Positions 26,722 to 35,168 of a DNA stretch of 64,000 nt are shown one piece after another. The stretch spans positions 62,001 to 126,000 of the forward strand of contig JAJXZT010000003.1 in assembly GCA_021779935.1 (NCBI GenBank), in the 5' to 3' direction. Each line of letters opens with the position of its first letter. Within the stretch, counting starts at the first letter, position 1. Source of the stretch: Acidobacteriota bacterium. GTDB taxonomy: Bacteria > Acidobacteriota > Terriglobia > Terriglobales > Acidobacteriaceae. The notes beneath the pieces are model-generated. The model was not told the origin of the DNA and searched no databases. It saw only the letters and a program-made list of their open reading frames with translations. The translations under genes and the position numbers were made by a program.

Positions 26722-27467
26722 AAACATGCCTTCTCACCGCCCTACTGTTGTTGGCCACCTCCAGCGGCGTCGCCCAATCGGCGGCCCGCGTGGTGAAATA
26801 CCACGCCAACGACATCATTAACGTGCACGCCAAAATGCACTACACCACGCTCATTCAACTTCCCGCCACAGAGAAGATTCTGGAAGTCGCCGCCGGCGAC
26901 AAGGACTTCTGGATCATCAATGCCACGGGTAATTACTGCTTTGTGCATCCGGCCAAAGAAGGCATTCACTCCAACCTCGATCTGATTACCGACAAGGGCA
27001 ACGTATACTCTTTCACGCTCGACGAGGTGGAGACCTCCGATCCTGACCTTAAGATTGTGATCGAACCTTCCGACGCCTCGGCCATTGCCGCTGCCAACAA
27101 TCCACCGAAGTTCGTCCCTGCCACTGAACTTGCGGCTGCGCAGGCCCAGATACAGGCTGCCCAAACGCGTGCCGCGCAGGCTGTCGAACAGTTCAAGGCG
27201 GAATATCCCACAAAGGCTCTGAAGTTCGATTACCGGTACCACAACGAAAAGCCGTTCGACATAACCGCGATATACCAAGACGGTCAGTTCACCTACATCA
27301 AGTCATCCGCCACGGAGAAGTTCGCCGTTTACGAAATCAAAGACGGCAAGCCCGAGCTCATCAACTTCCAGTTGACAGATGGGACCTACGTGATTCCCAA
27401 GGTGGTCGATCATGGGTATCTCGAAATCGGCAAGCGCCGGCTCAGCTTCAAAAGGGCGGCGCAGTAG
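26718..27467 (+). CDS. VirB9/TrbG-like channel protein
   Basis: 249 residues. A signal peptide (MKTCLLTALLLLATSSGVAQS) is followed by an N-terminal beta domain with GDKDFWIINATGNYCFVHPAKEG and a C-terminal CagX-type domain with FDYRYHNEKPFDITAIYQDGQFTYI and VPKV-like strands. It forms part of the periplasmic and outer-membrane core complex with VirB10. The start overlaps the VirB4 stop by four bases. Confidence 0.87.
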   Translation: MKTCLLTALLLLATSSGVAQSAARVVKYHANDIINVHAKMHYTTLIQLPATEKILEVAAGDKDFWIINATGNYCFVHPAKEGIHSNLDLITDKGNVYSFTLDEVETSDPDLKIVIEPSDASAIAAANNPPKFVPATELAAAQAQIQAAQTRAAQAVEQFKAEYPTKALKFDYRYHNEKPFDITAIYQDGQFTYIKSSATEKFAVYEIKDGKPELINFQLTDGTYVIPKVVDHGYLEIGKRRLSFKRAAQ

Positions 27468-27476
27468 GAGGCGACG

Positions 27477-28724
27477 ATGCAAGAAGAAAACCAGACCCTT
27501 TCCCCAGATGCCATTCCGCCGCTCTCCGGTGAGAGCCCGAAGTTGCACGATCTCCGTCCGAGACCGGAGGGCGTTGTGCCAAAGCAAAGCCAAGCCTACG
27601 TCATAGCAGGGCTGGCCGTATTGATTCTGCTGGCGGTCATGTTCTCGAAAAGCCACCCCAGGCCCGCCCAGAAGCCGAGTGCCGCGGTTCCGGCTATCTT
27701 CGCCGACGACGCAAATCAGCGCAACATCGAGGATCTGAAACGCGACCTGACGGAAGACCAGCGAAAAAGCGAGCAACAGGAACAGGCGCAAAAATCTGCT
27801 GGGGCCGAACCATCGTCAGTAGCGGGTGGCGCGACTCAGCCGAGTGCGGCCCCAAACGACGTTCAGCCGCAAACCGAGCCGATGCGCGACCCGGTGAAGG
27901 ACGCGGAACGAGCCTTAAATTTCAAAGCGCGCTTCGCGTCGAATCTTGTCCCGCTCGGCAATAGCGCCTTACACTCACCGGCTGTTCAAACAGACCACAT
28001 CGGCCAGACGGCAGGCCCCTTCGAGCAGATGAAGATTACGTTGAATCCCGCAACGCCAGTACAGAGTTCTGGAACGCTACAAGGAGCAATATCAACCACA
28101 AAGCGCGTTCCCGAGGTGAACGTCAACTCAGCGTACGGTCAGCCATACGTCCTGTTCGAGGGTACGACTATCGACACCACGCTGTTGAACCGTCTGGACA
28201 GTGCGTTCTCCGGCCCCGTCAAGGTCATGGTGACAGACCCGGTATATAGCCAGGACCGGCAGCACGTACTCATCCCTGAAGGAACATTCATTCTGGGCGA
28301 TGTGCAGAAAGTATCCGCCTTCAGTCAAAAACGGCTGGCCGTAGTCTTCCACCGAATGCTGATGCCCGATGGTTACTCCGTTGACCTCGACCAGTTCCAC
28401 GGTCTCGATCAGGCGGGCGAAACCGGCCTGAAGGACAAGGTCAACAATCACTACATCGAAATCTTCGGAGCCTCGATTGCATTGGGAATCATCTCCGGCG
28501 GGGCGGAGGCGACCACCACAGGCGGTTACAACCCAAGCGGCTCGGACATGTATCGCCAAGGCGTGGCATCGAGTCTGTCACAGGAAGGTGCTCATGTCCT
28601 CGACCGGTTCATCAACGTTCTGCCCACCCTCACGATTCGCGAGGGTCACCGGATCAAAGTCTATCTAACGCAGGACTTACTACTGCCGGCCTACGAGAAC
28701 CACACGGTTCCGCCCAATATTTGA
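27477..28724 (+). CDS. VirB10/TrbI-like channel protein
   Basis: 415 residues. A cytoplasmic tail precedes one membrane helix (AYVIAGLAVLILLAVMFS, about 41-58). Next comes a Pro/Gln/Lys-rich linker (to about 150), then the TrbI beta-barrel domain with VLFEGTTIDTTLLNRLDSAFSGPV, VLIPEGTFILGDV and the late INVLPTLTIREGHRIKVYLTQDL. It spans both membranes and opens the channel. AGGAGG lies just before the ATG. Confidence 0.9.
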   Translation: MQEENQTLSPDAIPPLSGESPKLHDLRPRPEGVVPKQSQAYVIAGLAVLILLAVMFSKSHPRPAQKPSAAVPAIFADDANQRNIEDLKRDLTEDQRKSEQQEQAQKSAGAEPSSVAGGATQPSAAPNDVQPQTEPMRDPVKDAERALNFKARFASNLVPLGNSALHSPAVQTDHIGQTAGPFEQMKITLNPATPVQSSGTLQGAISTTKRVPEVNVNSAYGQPYVLFEGTTIDTTLLNRLDSAFSGPVKVMVTDPVYSQDRQHVLIPEGTFILGDVQKVSAFSQKRLAVVFHRMLMPDGYSVDLDQFHGLDQAGETGLKDKVNNHYIEIFGASIALGIISGGAEATTTGGYNPSGSDMYRQGVASSLSQEGAHVLDRFINVLPTLTIREGHRIKVYLTQDLLLPAYENHTVPPNI

Positions 28725-28787
28725 GCCCTGAACCGTAACCATCAACGAGAAGGACGTCAGCGATCCGCTGGCGAAATGGAGGATCGG

Positions 28788-29615
28788 ATGAAATCAGGAA
28801 GGATTTACTGTCTGGTTTTGTTTTCGGCGCTGCTCGTACCATCGGCGCACGCGCAGTGGGCAGTCTTCGATGCCACCAACTATGGCAACGCCGTCAAGGA
28901 GTTCAAACAGTTGCAACAGATGTACACGACGGCGAACCAAACGCGCGACCAGATCATCGAGGCGTACAACCTCGCGTACCAGATGTCGCGGATGCCGCAG
29001 GATCTGTATCAGCGCTACAAATCCGACTTTTCGCAGTGGACGAATCTCTCGGCACCGGATACCTACGGCAATACTGCGGCATGGGTGAACGCGTTGAACC
29101 TTGGCAGTCCGAATCGCGCCTTGGACGCTTACGACAGCGCAGTGATCCAACCGCAGAGGTACCCAGGAAGCGGTCTTTCCGCGCAAGACTCCCAGACGCA
29201 GACGACGATCAAGAACCAATACGCCACCTCAGAACTCGCCCGGGGCGCGATCACCAGTACACTCTCCACGCTGGGGACTGTGCGGTCCGATTCCGAAGCC
29301 TTTGCCCGGAAACTCGCCAACCTTGAGTCAGATACGTACTCGGCCAACCCCAATCAGCAGACCGAGATGGCCGTGCTGGGCAAGATCAACTCGGCCACAT
29401 TGCTCCAGATACATTCCCAGCAGGACGCCAACCAGATTCTCTCCGCAGCGCTTGCCGAAAGGGCAATCACGGACAAACAACGCATGGACGAACAGAACCG
29501 GCTCATCAATCAGGCCGTCTACTTCCAGCAGAACTTTCCGAATGCCATGCGACATGTCAGCGGCGGCGTGAGCGTTGCGCTCCGGTCAATTTCCTTAAGT
29601 ACGAGTGGAAGGTAA
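28788..29615 (+). CDS. VirB5/TrbJ-like protein
   Basis: 275 residues. The ATG at 28788 is chosen because GGAGG lies ten bases before it and it opens the signal peptide (MKSGRIYCLVLFSALLVPSAHAQ). The mature part is alpha-helical and coiled-coil-like (YGNAVKEFKQLQQMYTTANQ, MDEQNRLINQAVYFQQNF), as in VirB5/TrbJ minor pilins at the pilus tip. Position between virB10 and virB6 supports this. Confidence 0.8.
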   Translation: MKSGRIYCLVLFSALLVPSAHAQWAVFDATNYGNAVKEFKQLQQMYTTANQTRDQIIEAYNLAYQMSRMPQDLYQRYKSDFSQWTNLSAPDTYGNTAAWVNALNLGSPNRALDAYDSAVIQPQRYPGSGLSAQDSQTQTTIKNQYATSELARGAITSTLSTLGTVRSDSEAFARKLANLESDTYSANPNQQTEMAVLGKINSATLLQIHSQQDANQILSAALAERAITDKQRMDEQNRLINQAVYFQQNFPNAMRHVSGGVSVALRSISLSTSGR

Positions 29616-29618
29616 TCT

Positions 29619-30440
29619 ATGAATCAGAATCCATTCACGTTTCTCGGCCAGGCGATCAGCCAGTTGTTGTCCACCAAAAGTGCGGCATTGCAGGCGATGG
29701 GATTGAACCTGTTTCGCGGCTTTGCTGTCATCCTGATCGTCTGGTTTGGGCTGAAGGCAGCATTATCAACAGTCCATGGATACGGCGGCGGGTTCGACTT
29801 CGCGCGCTTCGCCGACCTGATCCTGATGATCTCGTTCGGCCTTGGCATGCTGACCTACTACTCGTCACCGATCCCAGGCACCGGGTACAGCTTCAGCGAT
29901 TTGATTACCCAGGAGACATTGCACCTTTCAGGACAAATCGAGTCTGACCAGACACAACAGATCGCTGATTCCGTGGTCCAAGCTGAAGAACAGCTCGGCA
30001 GCCCACCCGGCATCTTCAGCTTTCAAGAATCGCTGACCTTCACCGTGATTGCCATCGTACTGGCGGCAATGCAAGCAGTAGCCTTTGCGGTCATCGCCTA
30101 CGGCTACGTAGCTTCTGCCGTCTGTGTATTGCTAGGGCCAATTTTTATTCCGTTTTTCATCGTGCCGAAAATGGACTGGCTCTTCTGGGGATGGTTCAAG
30201 GCGTTCCTCGGCTTCAGCTTCTACCAGGTGGTGGCCGCCGCCTTCACCTTTGTCTTTGCGAAAGTCTTGCTCGGCATGCTGGCCGTCATCGGCCCGCTCT
30301 CGCTTTCAAACGCCTTCACCATCCTCCCCGCTCTACTAGTGACGCTGTTTGTTTGCATCTACGGACTGATCAAAATCCCGGAACTGACCGCCTCGATTCT
30401 TGGAGGCCGTTCGGGTTCGTGGGTAAATCCATTGGGGTAA
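29619..30440 (+). CDS. VirB6/TrbL-like polytopic membrane protein
   Basis: 273 residues with about six membrane segments, including FRGFAVILIVWFGLKAALS, FADLILMISFGLGMLTYY and MQAVAFAVIAYGYVASAVCVLLGPIFIPFFIV, and the conserved WGWFKAFLGFSFYQVVAAA. This layout is that of VirB6/TrbL, the inner-membrane platform of the channel. It starts three bases after the VirB5 stop. Confidence 0.87.
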   Translation: MNQNPFTFLGQAISQLLSTKSAALQAMGLNLFRGFAVILIVWFGLKAALSTVHGYGGGFDFARFADLILMISFGLGMLTYYSSPIPGTGYSFSDLITQETLHLSGQIESDQTQQIADSVVQAEEQLGSPPGIFSFQESLTFTVIAIVLAAMQAVAFAVIAYGYVASAVCVLLGPIFIPFFIVPKMDWLFWGWFKAFLGFSFYQVVAAAFTFVFAKVLLGMLAVIGPLSLSNAFTILPALLVTLFVCIYGLIKIPELTASILGGRSGSWVNPLG

Positions 30441-30445
30441 TTGGC

Positions 30446-31129
30446 ATGGCAAAGATACCAGACACTTTCCCAGTCACCGAGGCCGGACAAAAATTTCTTG
30501 AAGCGTACGCGGAACCCATCGTAACGAGCACATACCTCAAGATTGCGGTTCTCGTACTGGCCATCGTTTCTTCCGTTTTGCTTCTGCTGCTTTATCGGGC
30601 GCAGACGGCGGCGTTGCGTTTGAAGCCGCTTATTATCTCCGTCACGGACTCCGGACGCGGTCAGGTGATGCACTACAGCGATTTTGATTCCATTCCCATT
30701 GAGCGTGTCAGTAAGTACTACCTGGCGCGATGGGCCGAGCTGTATTACGGGCGCAATCACCTGACCTTGCAACGCGACTTTGCCGAATCGTTGACCTTTC
30801 TCTCGGATGACCTGCAAGATGCCGCGCTCGCCAGGGCGCACAAATCCGGCAGGCTCGATTCCTTTCTTCTGGACCCCAGCCAATCCAACGTGGACATCGA
30901 AATCAGGGCAGTCGTATTGGAGGACACCCGCAAGCCACCCTACCGCGCACGTATCGACTTCGACAAGGTGTTTCGCTCTGTGGGTGATCAGCAGGAGCAA
31001 CGCCGTGAACGCTGGACGGCGAGCGTCATCTATGACTTCCGCCAGGAGGTTCCCAATCGGATGTTGTTGTCGAATCCGCTTGGACTGGTCATCAGCTACT
31101 ACCGCCAGGACCAGGCGTTCCAGAACTAA
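30446..31129 (+). CDS. VirB8/TrbF-like protein
   Basis: 227 residues. The start at 30446 is set by the short cytoplasmic tail before the single membrane helix (TYLKIAVLVLAIVSSVLLLLLY, about 28-49). The periplasmic domain has SKYYLARWAELYYGRNHLTLQRDF and YRARIDFDKVFRSVG, as in VirB8, the assembly scaffold of the inner-membrane complex. It is the last of the contiguous pore genes. Confidence 0.82.
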   Translation: MAKIPDTFPVTEAGQKFLEAYAEPIVTSTYLKIAVLVLAIVSSVLLLLLYRAQTAALRLKPLIISVTDSGRGQVMHYSDFDSIPIERVSKYYLARWAELYYGRNHLTLQRDFAESLTFLSDDLQDAALARAHKSGRLDSFLLDPSQSNVDIEIRAVVLEDTRKPPYRARIDFDKVFRSVGDQQEQRRERWTASVIYDFRQEVPNRMLLSNPLGLVISYYRQDQAFQN

Positions 31130-31611
31130 CAATGGCAGCAGTACTCCATTCCGAAACTGTCCCTTCTGCCATGTCCCCGGCATTTCGTAGCGGACTGGAT
31201 CACCTCGGCAATCCCCTCTTGCGGCTTTCACGGCGGGCCGAAGACGCGCGACTCGGCGACATCTTCGCTCGCAGTGTGCAACGTTCCCCTTGGGACGAGC
31301 GGACGAGAACGCGCTTGCCATCAGCGCCCGGCCTCAATCGCGTCCCTCCTCAAGCATTTGGCCGAGACGTCCTTTCCATGGAGTGCCACCCCTCCAGGTG
31401 TTGCCCAGTCACTCCCTCGGTCACCCGCTCGGTGCTTCTCCCGCGCCCGGCGGACTGCGGTTCTTACATTTTCCGGACTCCTCCCCCGAGACGAGCTCGG
31501 GTCCCCACTCCCGAAAATGCGCCCCTTGCCTTGGGAGCGGGGCACCTCACTGAGCTTCGCATAGGGTGTCCCGAGTGAGATTCGGGCCAAACCAATACGG
31601 AGGAAACGACA
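31130..31611 (+). promoter_or_regulatory. Non-coding GC-rich region before ssb
   Basis: About 480 bases. Open frames exist but are low-complexity and overlap one another without support. It contains a hairpin CCCGAG-acgag-CTCGGG (31485-31501) and ends with ACGGAGG before ssb. It resembles in composition the region before ardC. Confidence 0.4.
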
Positions 31612-32004
31612 ATGGCACTCTACAAAAACGAACTTCAACTCAAGGGCTTCGTCGGCCAGGACGCCGAAACCAAGTCGACCGCAACCGACAACATGTTCAC
31701 CGTCTTCTCGCTCGCCACAAAGTCCAGCTACAAAGACAAACAGAGCGGCGAGTGGGTATCGCACACTGACTGGCATCGTATCGTCTGCTTCGGCAAATCC
31801 GCCGAGTTCGCCAAGCCGCTCAAGAAGGGTGACTACGCCGAGATCAAGGGCGAGTTGCGCAGCTCCGAATACGACGCCGAGTCCGGCGATGGCAGCAAGA
31901 ACGCCAAGCGCCGTACGTGGGAAGTCCGCGCCAGCCATGTTCGCAAGCTGGAACGCCCTACCGGTGATCGTGTTGACTCTGCTCCCAAGGGGGATGCCGC
32001 GTAA
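31612..32004 (+). CDS. ssb: Single-stranded DNA-binding protein
   Basis: 130 residues. An OB fold: ELQLKGFVGQDAETKSTATDN, then FSLATKSSYKDKQSGEW, then DWHRIVCFGKSAEFAKPLKKGDYAEIKGELRSSEY. The family's acidic DDIPF tail is lacking; it ends instead in APKGDAA. It would coat transferred single strands. GGAGGAAACGACA precedes the ATG. Together with ardC it fits the set of genes needed early after DNA entry. Confidence 0.92.
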   Translation: MALYKNELQLKGFVGQDAETKSTATDNMFTVFSLATKSSYKDKQSGEWVSHTDWHRIVCFGKSAEFAKPLKKGDYAEIKGELRSSEYDAESGDGSKNAKRRTWEVRASHVRKLERPTGDRVDSAPKGDAA

Positions 32005-32084
32005 ACGGCCTCGCCACACTCCTGGCGAGGAGTCTCGGACTCCTCGCCTTTCTTTCCGCTGTTGCTGCACGGGAAGGAGGCCCA

Positions 32085-32381
32085 GTGTTTGCCAACGCCG
32101 TCTTTGTCGCCACGCTAATCTTCCTTGCGCTCGGCATCTGGCTAAGCGGTGAACTGCGTTTTCTTACACCCTGGCGAAGCCTCATCGTTCACAGCTATGC
32201 GCGCGCTGTCATCGCCTATTGCCTCTTGCTATTTGTCAATATCTTGGGACTCACGATTTGGATGGAACGCAAATTCTTCCTTCGCGACGCCGGTCGCAAA
32301 CTTAAACACCTCGAACAGGAGATTCACAGTGGTCACAACGAACTCTCAGAAGAAATCACCGCGCAATTCGACGAAGAATGA
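32085..32381 (+). CDS. Small two-helix membrane protein
   Basis: 98 residues from GTG 32085, with AAGGAGG upstream. Two membrane segments (FVATLIFLALGIWLSGEL and VIAYCLLLFVNILGLTIWM) precede a charged helical tail (KLKHLEQEIHSGHNELSEEI). Unknown function; possibly an accessory of the transfer apparatus. It overlaps the next gene by 53 bases. Confidence 0.6.
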   Translation: MFANAVFVATLIFLALGIWLSGELRFLTPWRSLIVHSYARAVIAYCLLLFVNILGLTIWMERKFFLRDAGRKLKHLEQEIHSGHNELSEEITAQFDEE

Positions 32382-32757
32382 AAGGACTTCCCATGCCCCG
32401 ACGGCACCGGAAACACCCCGCCCCAAACCTTCTGTGGGACCGGATGATGAACGGTATCTGGATCATTCCTCAGATCTCGTAGCGCGCGTACGTGCCGCTC
32501 GCGAAGCCGCACAACGGGAGATGGAAGCCTTCGGCGATGTCTCCGAATACGACACTTGCAAAATTTACGGACAAAGAACCGACATTACCTACGAGGACGC
32601 AGACGACCCAGCAGAACAGCCCGCATCGGGCTCGCAGGGACACAATTCACCTCCCAAAGAAAAACCCAACCATCAGCCGGCTGGAAATGAGCGCCCTCAA
32701 GCTGCCTTTGATTTCACCTCAGCGGAAGCAGATCCGTCCCGGCATGAGGAGGAGTGA
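32329..32757 (+). CDS. Hydrophilic hypothetical protein
   Basis: About 142 residues from GTG 32329, which follows AGGAGATTCACA. The chain is polar and probably disordered (KKSPRNSTKNERTSHAPTAPE) with one helical patch (DLVARVRAAREAAQREMEAFG). No known domain. Its stop overlaps the next ATG (TGATG), which supports that it is translated. Confidence 0.5.
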   Translation: MVTTNSQKKSPRNSTKNERTSHAPTAPETPRPKPSVGPDDERYLDHSSDLVARVRAAREAAQREMEAFGDVSEYDTCKIYGQRTDITYEDADDPAEQPASGSQGHNSPPKEKPNHQPAGNERPQAAFDFTSAEADPSRHEEE

Positions 32758-33758
32758 TGCGACTGGATATTCCGCATGATGTTCCTCGCAAGAGGCAGCC
32801 CGATCCGGCGGAAACTCTCCCACTCGAACCTTCACCCGTGGAGCGTCGCCAGGAGCGTCTACGCGAACAGGCTGATCATCCGCGCGATGTCAGCATTCCC
32901 GGAGCCCAGCGCCACCCGCAGGCCGATCTTACAATCCTTCACGAACGCCCCCGTTCGATTCCCCACGATCAGCGGCCTCCACGGAACCATATTCCGGCCC
33001 AAGCCATTGGTATCTCGCTGCGCTCCGAAGAGCTCAAGGTGCTTGCAGAGGTAGGCCGGTTCCGTGTGATCTCCACCCACGACCTGGCGGAAACGGTGTA
33101 CAACAACCGGCCGTTGAGGTTGAAACGTGATCTTGCTTTCCTCAAGGAGCAAGGACTCATCCAAATTGATGCCGTTCAGGCGCGGCGTGACGGCCGTCGT
33201 GGACACAGCAAACGTATCGAGGTCGTTACCCTGACGCGCGCCGGCAAGGAAGTAGCGCGCCAGACTTCCTGCCTCCCAGAAGGCCAAAAGCTCTACTCCG
33301 GACTGGTGAAGCCACGCGAAGTCGAACACGACTCACAGATCTATCGTGCATACCGGAAGGAAGCCGAGCACATCGAAGGTGCCGGAGGGACGAACCTCCG
33401 CGTCGCACTCGACTTCGAACTGAAAGCAAAGATTCAGAAAGCAATTTACGCCGAGCGCAAAGCCGACCCCGACCGGGACTTGCAGGAGATCAAACAACAA
33501 GTTGCCACACAGTTCGACTTCCCATTCGTCAATGGGGGGATTCAGATTCCCGACGCTCGCATCCAATACGACCTTGATCAGGGGGCACGCACCGGATTCC
33601 AGGACGTTGAGGTTCTAACCGCGGCTTACCGCCCAGGCCATCTTCGCAACAAAGCGCAAGCGGGCTTTCACGTATACGCATCCGCCGCCGACCGTGCCAC
33701 GCTGACCGCAAAAATCGAAGACGATCATCACCTGATCGAGAACATTCTGGAGCTATAG
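32757..33758 (+). CDS. Winged-helix protein, replication-relaxation-like
   Basis: 333 residues. After a polar N-terminus (about 1-85) comes a winged helix: SEELKVLAEVGRFRVISTHDLAETVY, then RDLAFLKEQGLIQI and VVTLTRAGKEVARQ. This pattern matches the Replic_Relax family of plasmids and conjugative elements, required for plasmid replication or DNA relaxation. The C-terminal part has PDARIQYD, QDVEVLTA and RNKAQAGF, which could be a PD-(D/E)xK-like nuclease fold (inference). GAGGAG precedes the start. With the next gene it is the best candidate for the element's DNA-processing protein. Confidence 0.6.
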   Translation: MRLDIPHDVPRKRQPDPAETLPLEPSPVERRQERLREQADHPRDVSIPGAQRHPQADLTILHERPRSIPHDQRPPRNHIPAQAIGISLRSEELKVLAEVGRFRVISTHDLAETVYNNRPLRLKRDLAFLKEQGLIQIDAVQARRDGRRGHSKRIEVVTLTRAGKEVARQTSCLPEGQKLYSGLVKPREVEHDSQIYRAYRKEAEHIEGAGGTNLRVALDFELKAKIQKAIYAERKADPDRDLQEIKQQVATQFDFPFVNGGIQIPDARIQYDLDQGARTGFQDVEVLTAAYRPGHLRNKAQAGFHVYASAADRATLTAKIEDDHHLIENILEL

Positions 33759-33761
33759 CTC

Positions 33762-34622
33762 ATGACCGTCGATCCCATCGTCGCCCTTGAATCGCTCGGT
33801 TACACCGAGCGCGAGGCTTCGTTTTTGTATCTCGTGGCTGTTCACTCCGGCTACTTTCTTCGACGCCAGTTTGACTACTTCATCGACCGGAATAAGGGCT
33901 CGATTGTCATGCGGCTCCTGGAGAAGGCGCGCGTTGCGGGACACATTGAGCTCCTCGACACTACGCATCGGCGGCAGGTCTATCACCTCTTCTATAAGCC
34001 TATCTACCGGCTCATCGGCGCCCCGAATTCCCAGAACCGCCGCGTCAAGGGCGATGCTGATGTCCGGGCCAGGCTGATGAAGCTGGACTACGTGCTCGAA
34101 AATGACCACGAGCATTATCTCGAAAACGATGCGGAGAAACTTGAATACCTGGCACAAACACGCGGAGTTGCCTCCGAAATCCTCGTAACGTCCAACGGAA
34201 CGCTCCGCCCGGAAATTCGATCCCTATTGGTTTCGGTGGCCGACAGGACCCGGCCGGCCACCTCGCTTGTGCGCTTTATGTTTATCGACGAAGGGTTGCT
34301 CACCACGAACAAGTTCGGGCGTGTACTGGCGGCTTTGAGCGCTGTGATGCGGGCCGTGGCGCACTTCGAGCTAATTTACGTTGCGACATCCGACCACAAC
34401 TTTCGCGAGGCGGCCGCCCTATTTCATAAGACGTTTGCTGCCGCGCCTCCGCAAAGACAGCAGCCGCTCGATCCTGAATGGACAAGAACTGACCAGAAAC
34501 TCTCCCAACTCACGCCGCCGTTTCATCCACAGTTCACAACTGTGCTGCTCCGGTTCAGCTACCCGTCCTTCCAAAGGAATGAACCGCATGGTTCCCGGCA
34601 CGGTTCGGAGGTTGTCCAATGA
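33762..34622 (+). CDS. Hypothetical protein with winged-helix-like N-terminus
   Basis: 286 residues. The start GYTEREASFLYLVAVHSGYFLRRQFDYFI and IVMRLLEKARVAGHIELL look like a winged helix that reads much like its upstream neighbour's. The middle is charged and helical (ENDHEHYLENDAEKLEYLAQ), the end has FRFSYPSFQRNEPHG-like polar sequence. It starts three bases after the previous stop. Not recognised beyond this; likely works with the previous protein in DNA processing. Confidence 0.55.
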   Translation: MTVDPIVALESLGYTEREASFLYLVAVHSGYFLRRQFDYFIDRNKGSIVMRLLEKARVAGHIELLDTTHRRQVYHLFYKPIYRLIGAPNSQNRRVKGDADVRARLMKLDYVLENDHEHYLENDAEKLEYLAQTRGVASEILVTSNGTLRPEIRSLLVSVADRTRPATSLVRFMFIDEGLLTTNKFGRVLAALSAVMRAVAHFELIYVATSDHNFREAAALFHKTFAAAPPQRQQPLDPEWTRTDQKLSQLTPPFHPQFTTVLLRFSYPSFQRNEPHGSRHGSEVVQ

Positions 34623-34663
34623 ACCGATTGCTGCTCAGACAGTTACCAAATAGCTGGGGTCGG

Positions 34664-34726
34664 CCGGGGGCGGGAGCGACCCGTCCCGCAGGGACTGCCG
34701 TTGACGCTGGTCGCTCCCGCCCCCGG
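34664..34726. repeat. Perfect 18-bp inverted repeat, possible oriT
   Basis: Left arm 34664-34681, CCGGGGGCGGGAGCGACC. Right arm 34709-34726, its exact complement read backwards. The loop is 27 bases. It lies in the only sizable gap between the winged-helix genes and the coupling-protein unit. Such repeats beside mobilisation genes often mark a transfer origin. A weak frame (34619-34837) overlaps it and has a possible ribosome site, but its sequence is made of the repeat. Confidence 0.6.
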
Positions 34727-34833
34727 GCTCCGGGTTGGTACCGAACTCATACCGACGTTGGGATCTGGCAAGGACCGTTACAGGTCCCAGCTAAGTCCTC
34801 CACAACGGTTGCCGCAACAGCAGGGAGAACAAC

Positions 34834-35151
34834 ATGAGCAAGCTAAAGATTGAACATGGGGCAAGCAAACTTCACTGGGTATTGCTCAAGACCAATATTG
34901 AAGTATCGATCTCGACTGACATTGACCTGATGTGCAAGTGGTCGGATAACGACCGCAGATACGTGGTCAACGAACTCCTCCGTTTCGCCCTCACGCAGTC
35001 CGAAGATTTTCAAAAATACAAGGCGGAGTTGCAGCCAGGGCCTCCCAAGGTCGCAAGTCCAGTCAGACCCGTCCCCGTTACGGCCAACGCTGCACATGAC
35101 CGTCCACCAAAACCAGGCGGGCTTCCGGCTCCAACAACGAGCAGCCGATGA
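34834..35151 (+). CDS. Small hypothetical protein before the coupling protein
   Basis: 105 residues, with AGGGAG before the ATG. The N-terminal half, LHWVLLKTNIEVSISTDIDLMCKWSDNDRRYVVNELLRFALTQ, has a short strand followed by two helices, as in ribbon-helix-helix-like DNA binders. The tail is proline-rich and probably disordered. Ends 17 bases before the coupling protein. Possibly a relaxosome accessory; this is inferred from position. Confidence 0.5.
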   Translation: MSKLKIEHGASKLHWVLLKTNIEVSISTDIDLMCKWSDNDRRYVVNELLRFALTQSEDFQKYKAELQPGPPKVASPVRPVPVTANAAHDRPPKPGGLPAPTTSSR

Positions 35152-35168
35152 CTTAAAGAAGGCAACAC

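Noticed and set aside
31132-31578. 148-codon open frame after VirB8
   Set aside because: Low-complexity, overlapped by other equally open frames, no ribosome site or known motif.
34619-34837. 72-codon open frame across the inverted repeat
   Set aside because: A CGGAGG does precede it, but the product is built from the inverted repeat and has no recognisable features. Kept only as a possible leader peptide.
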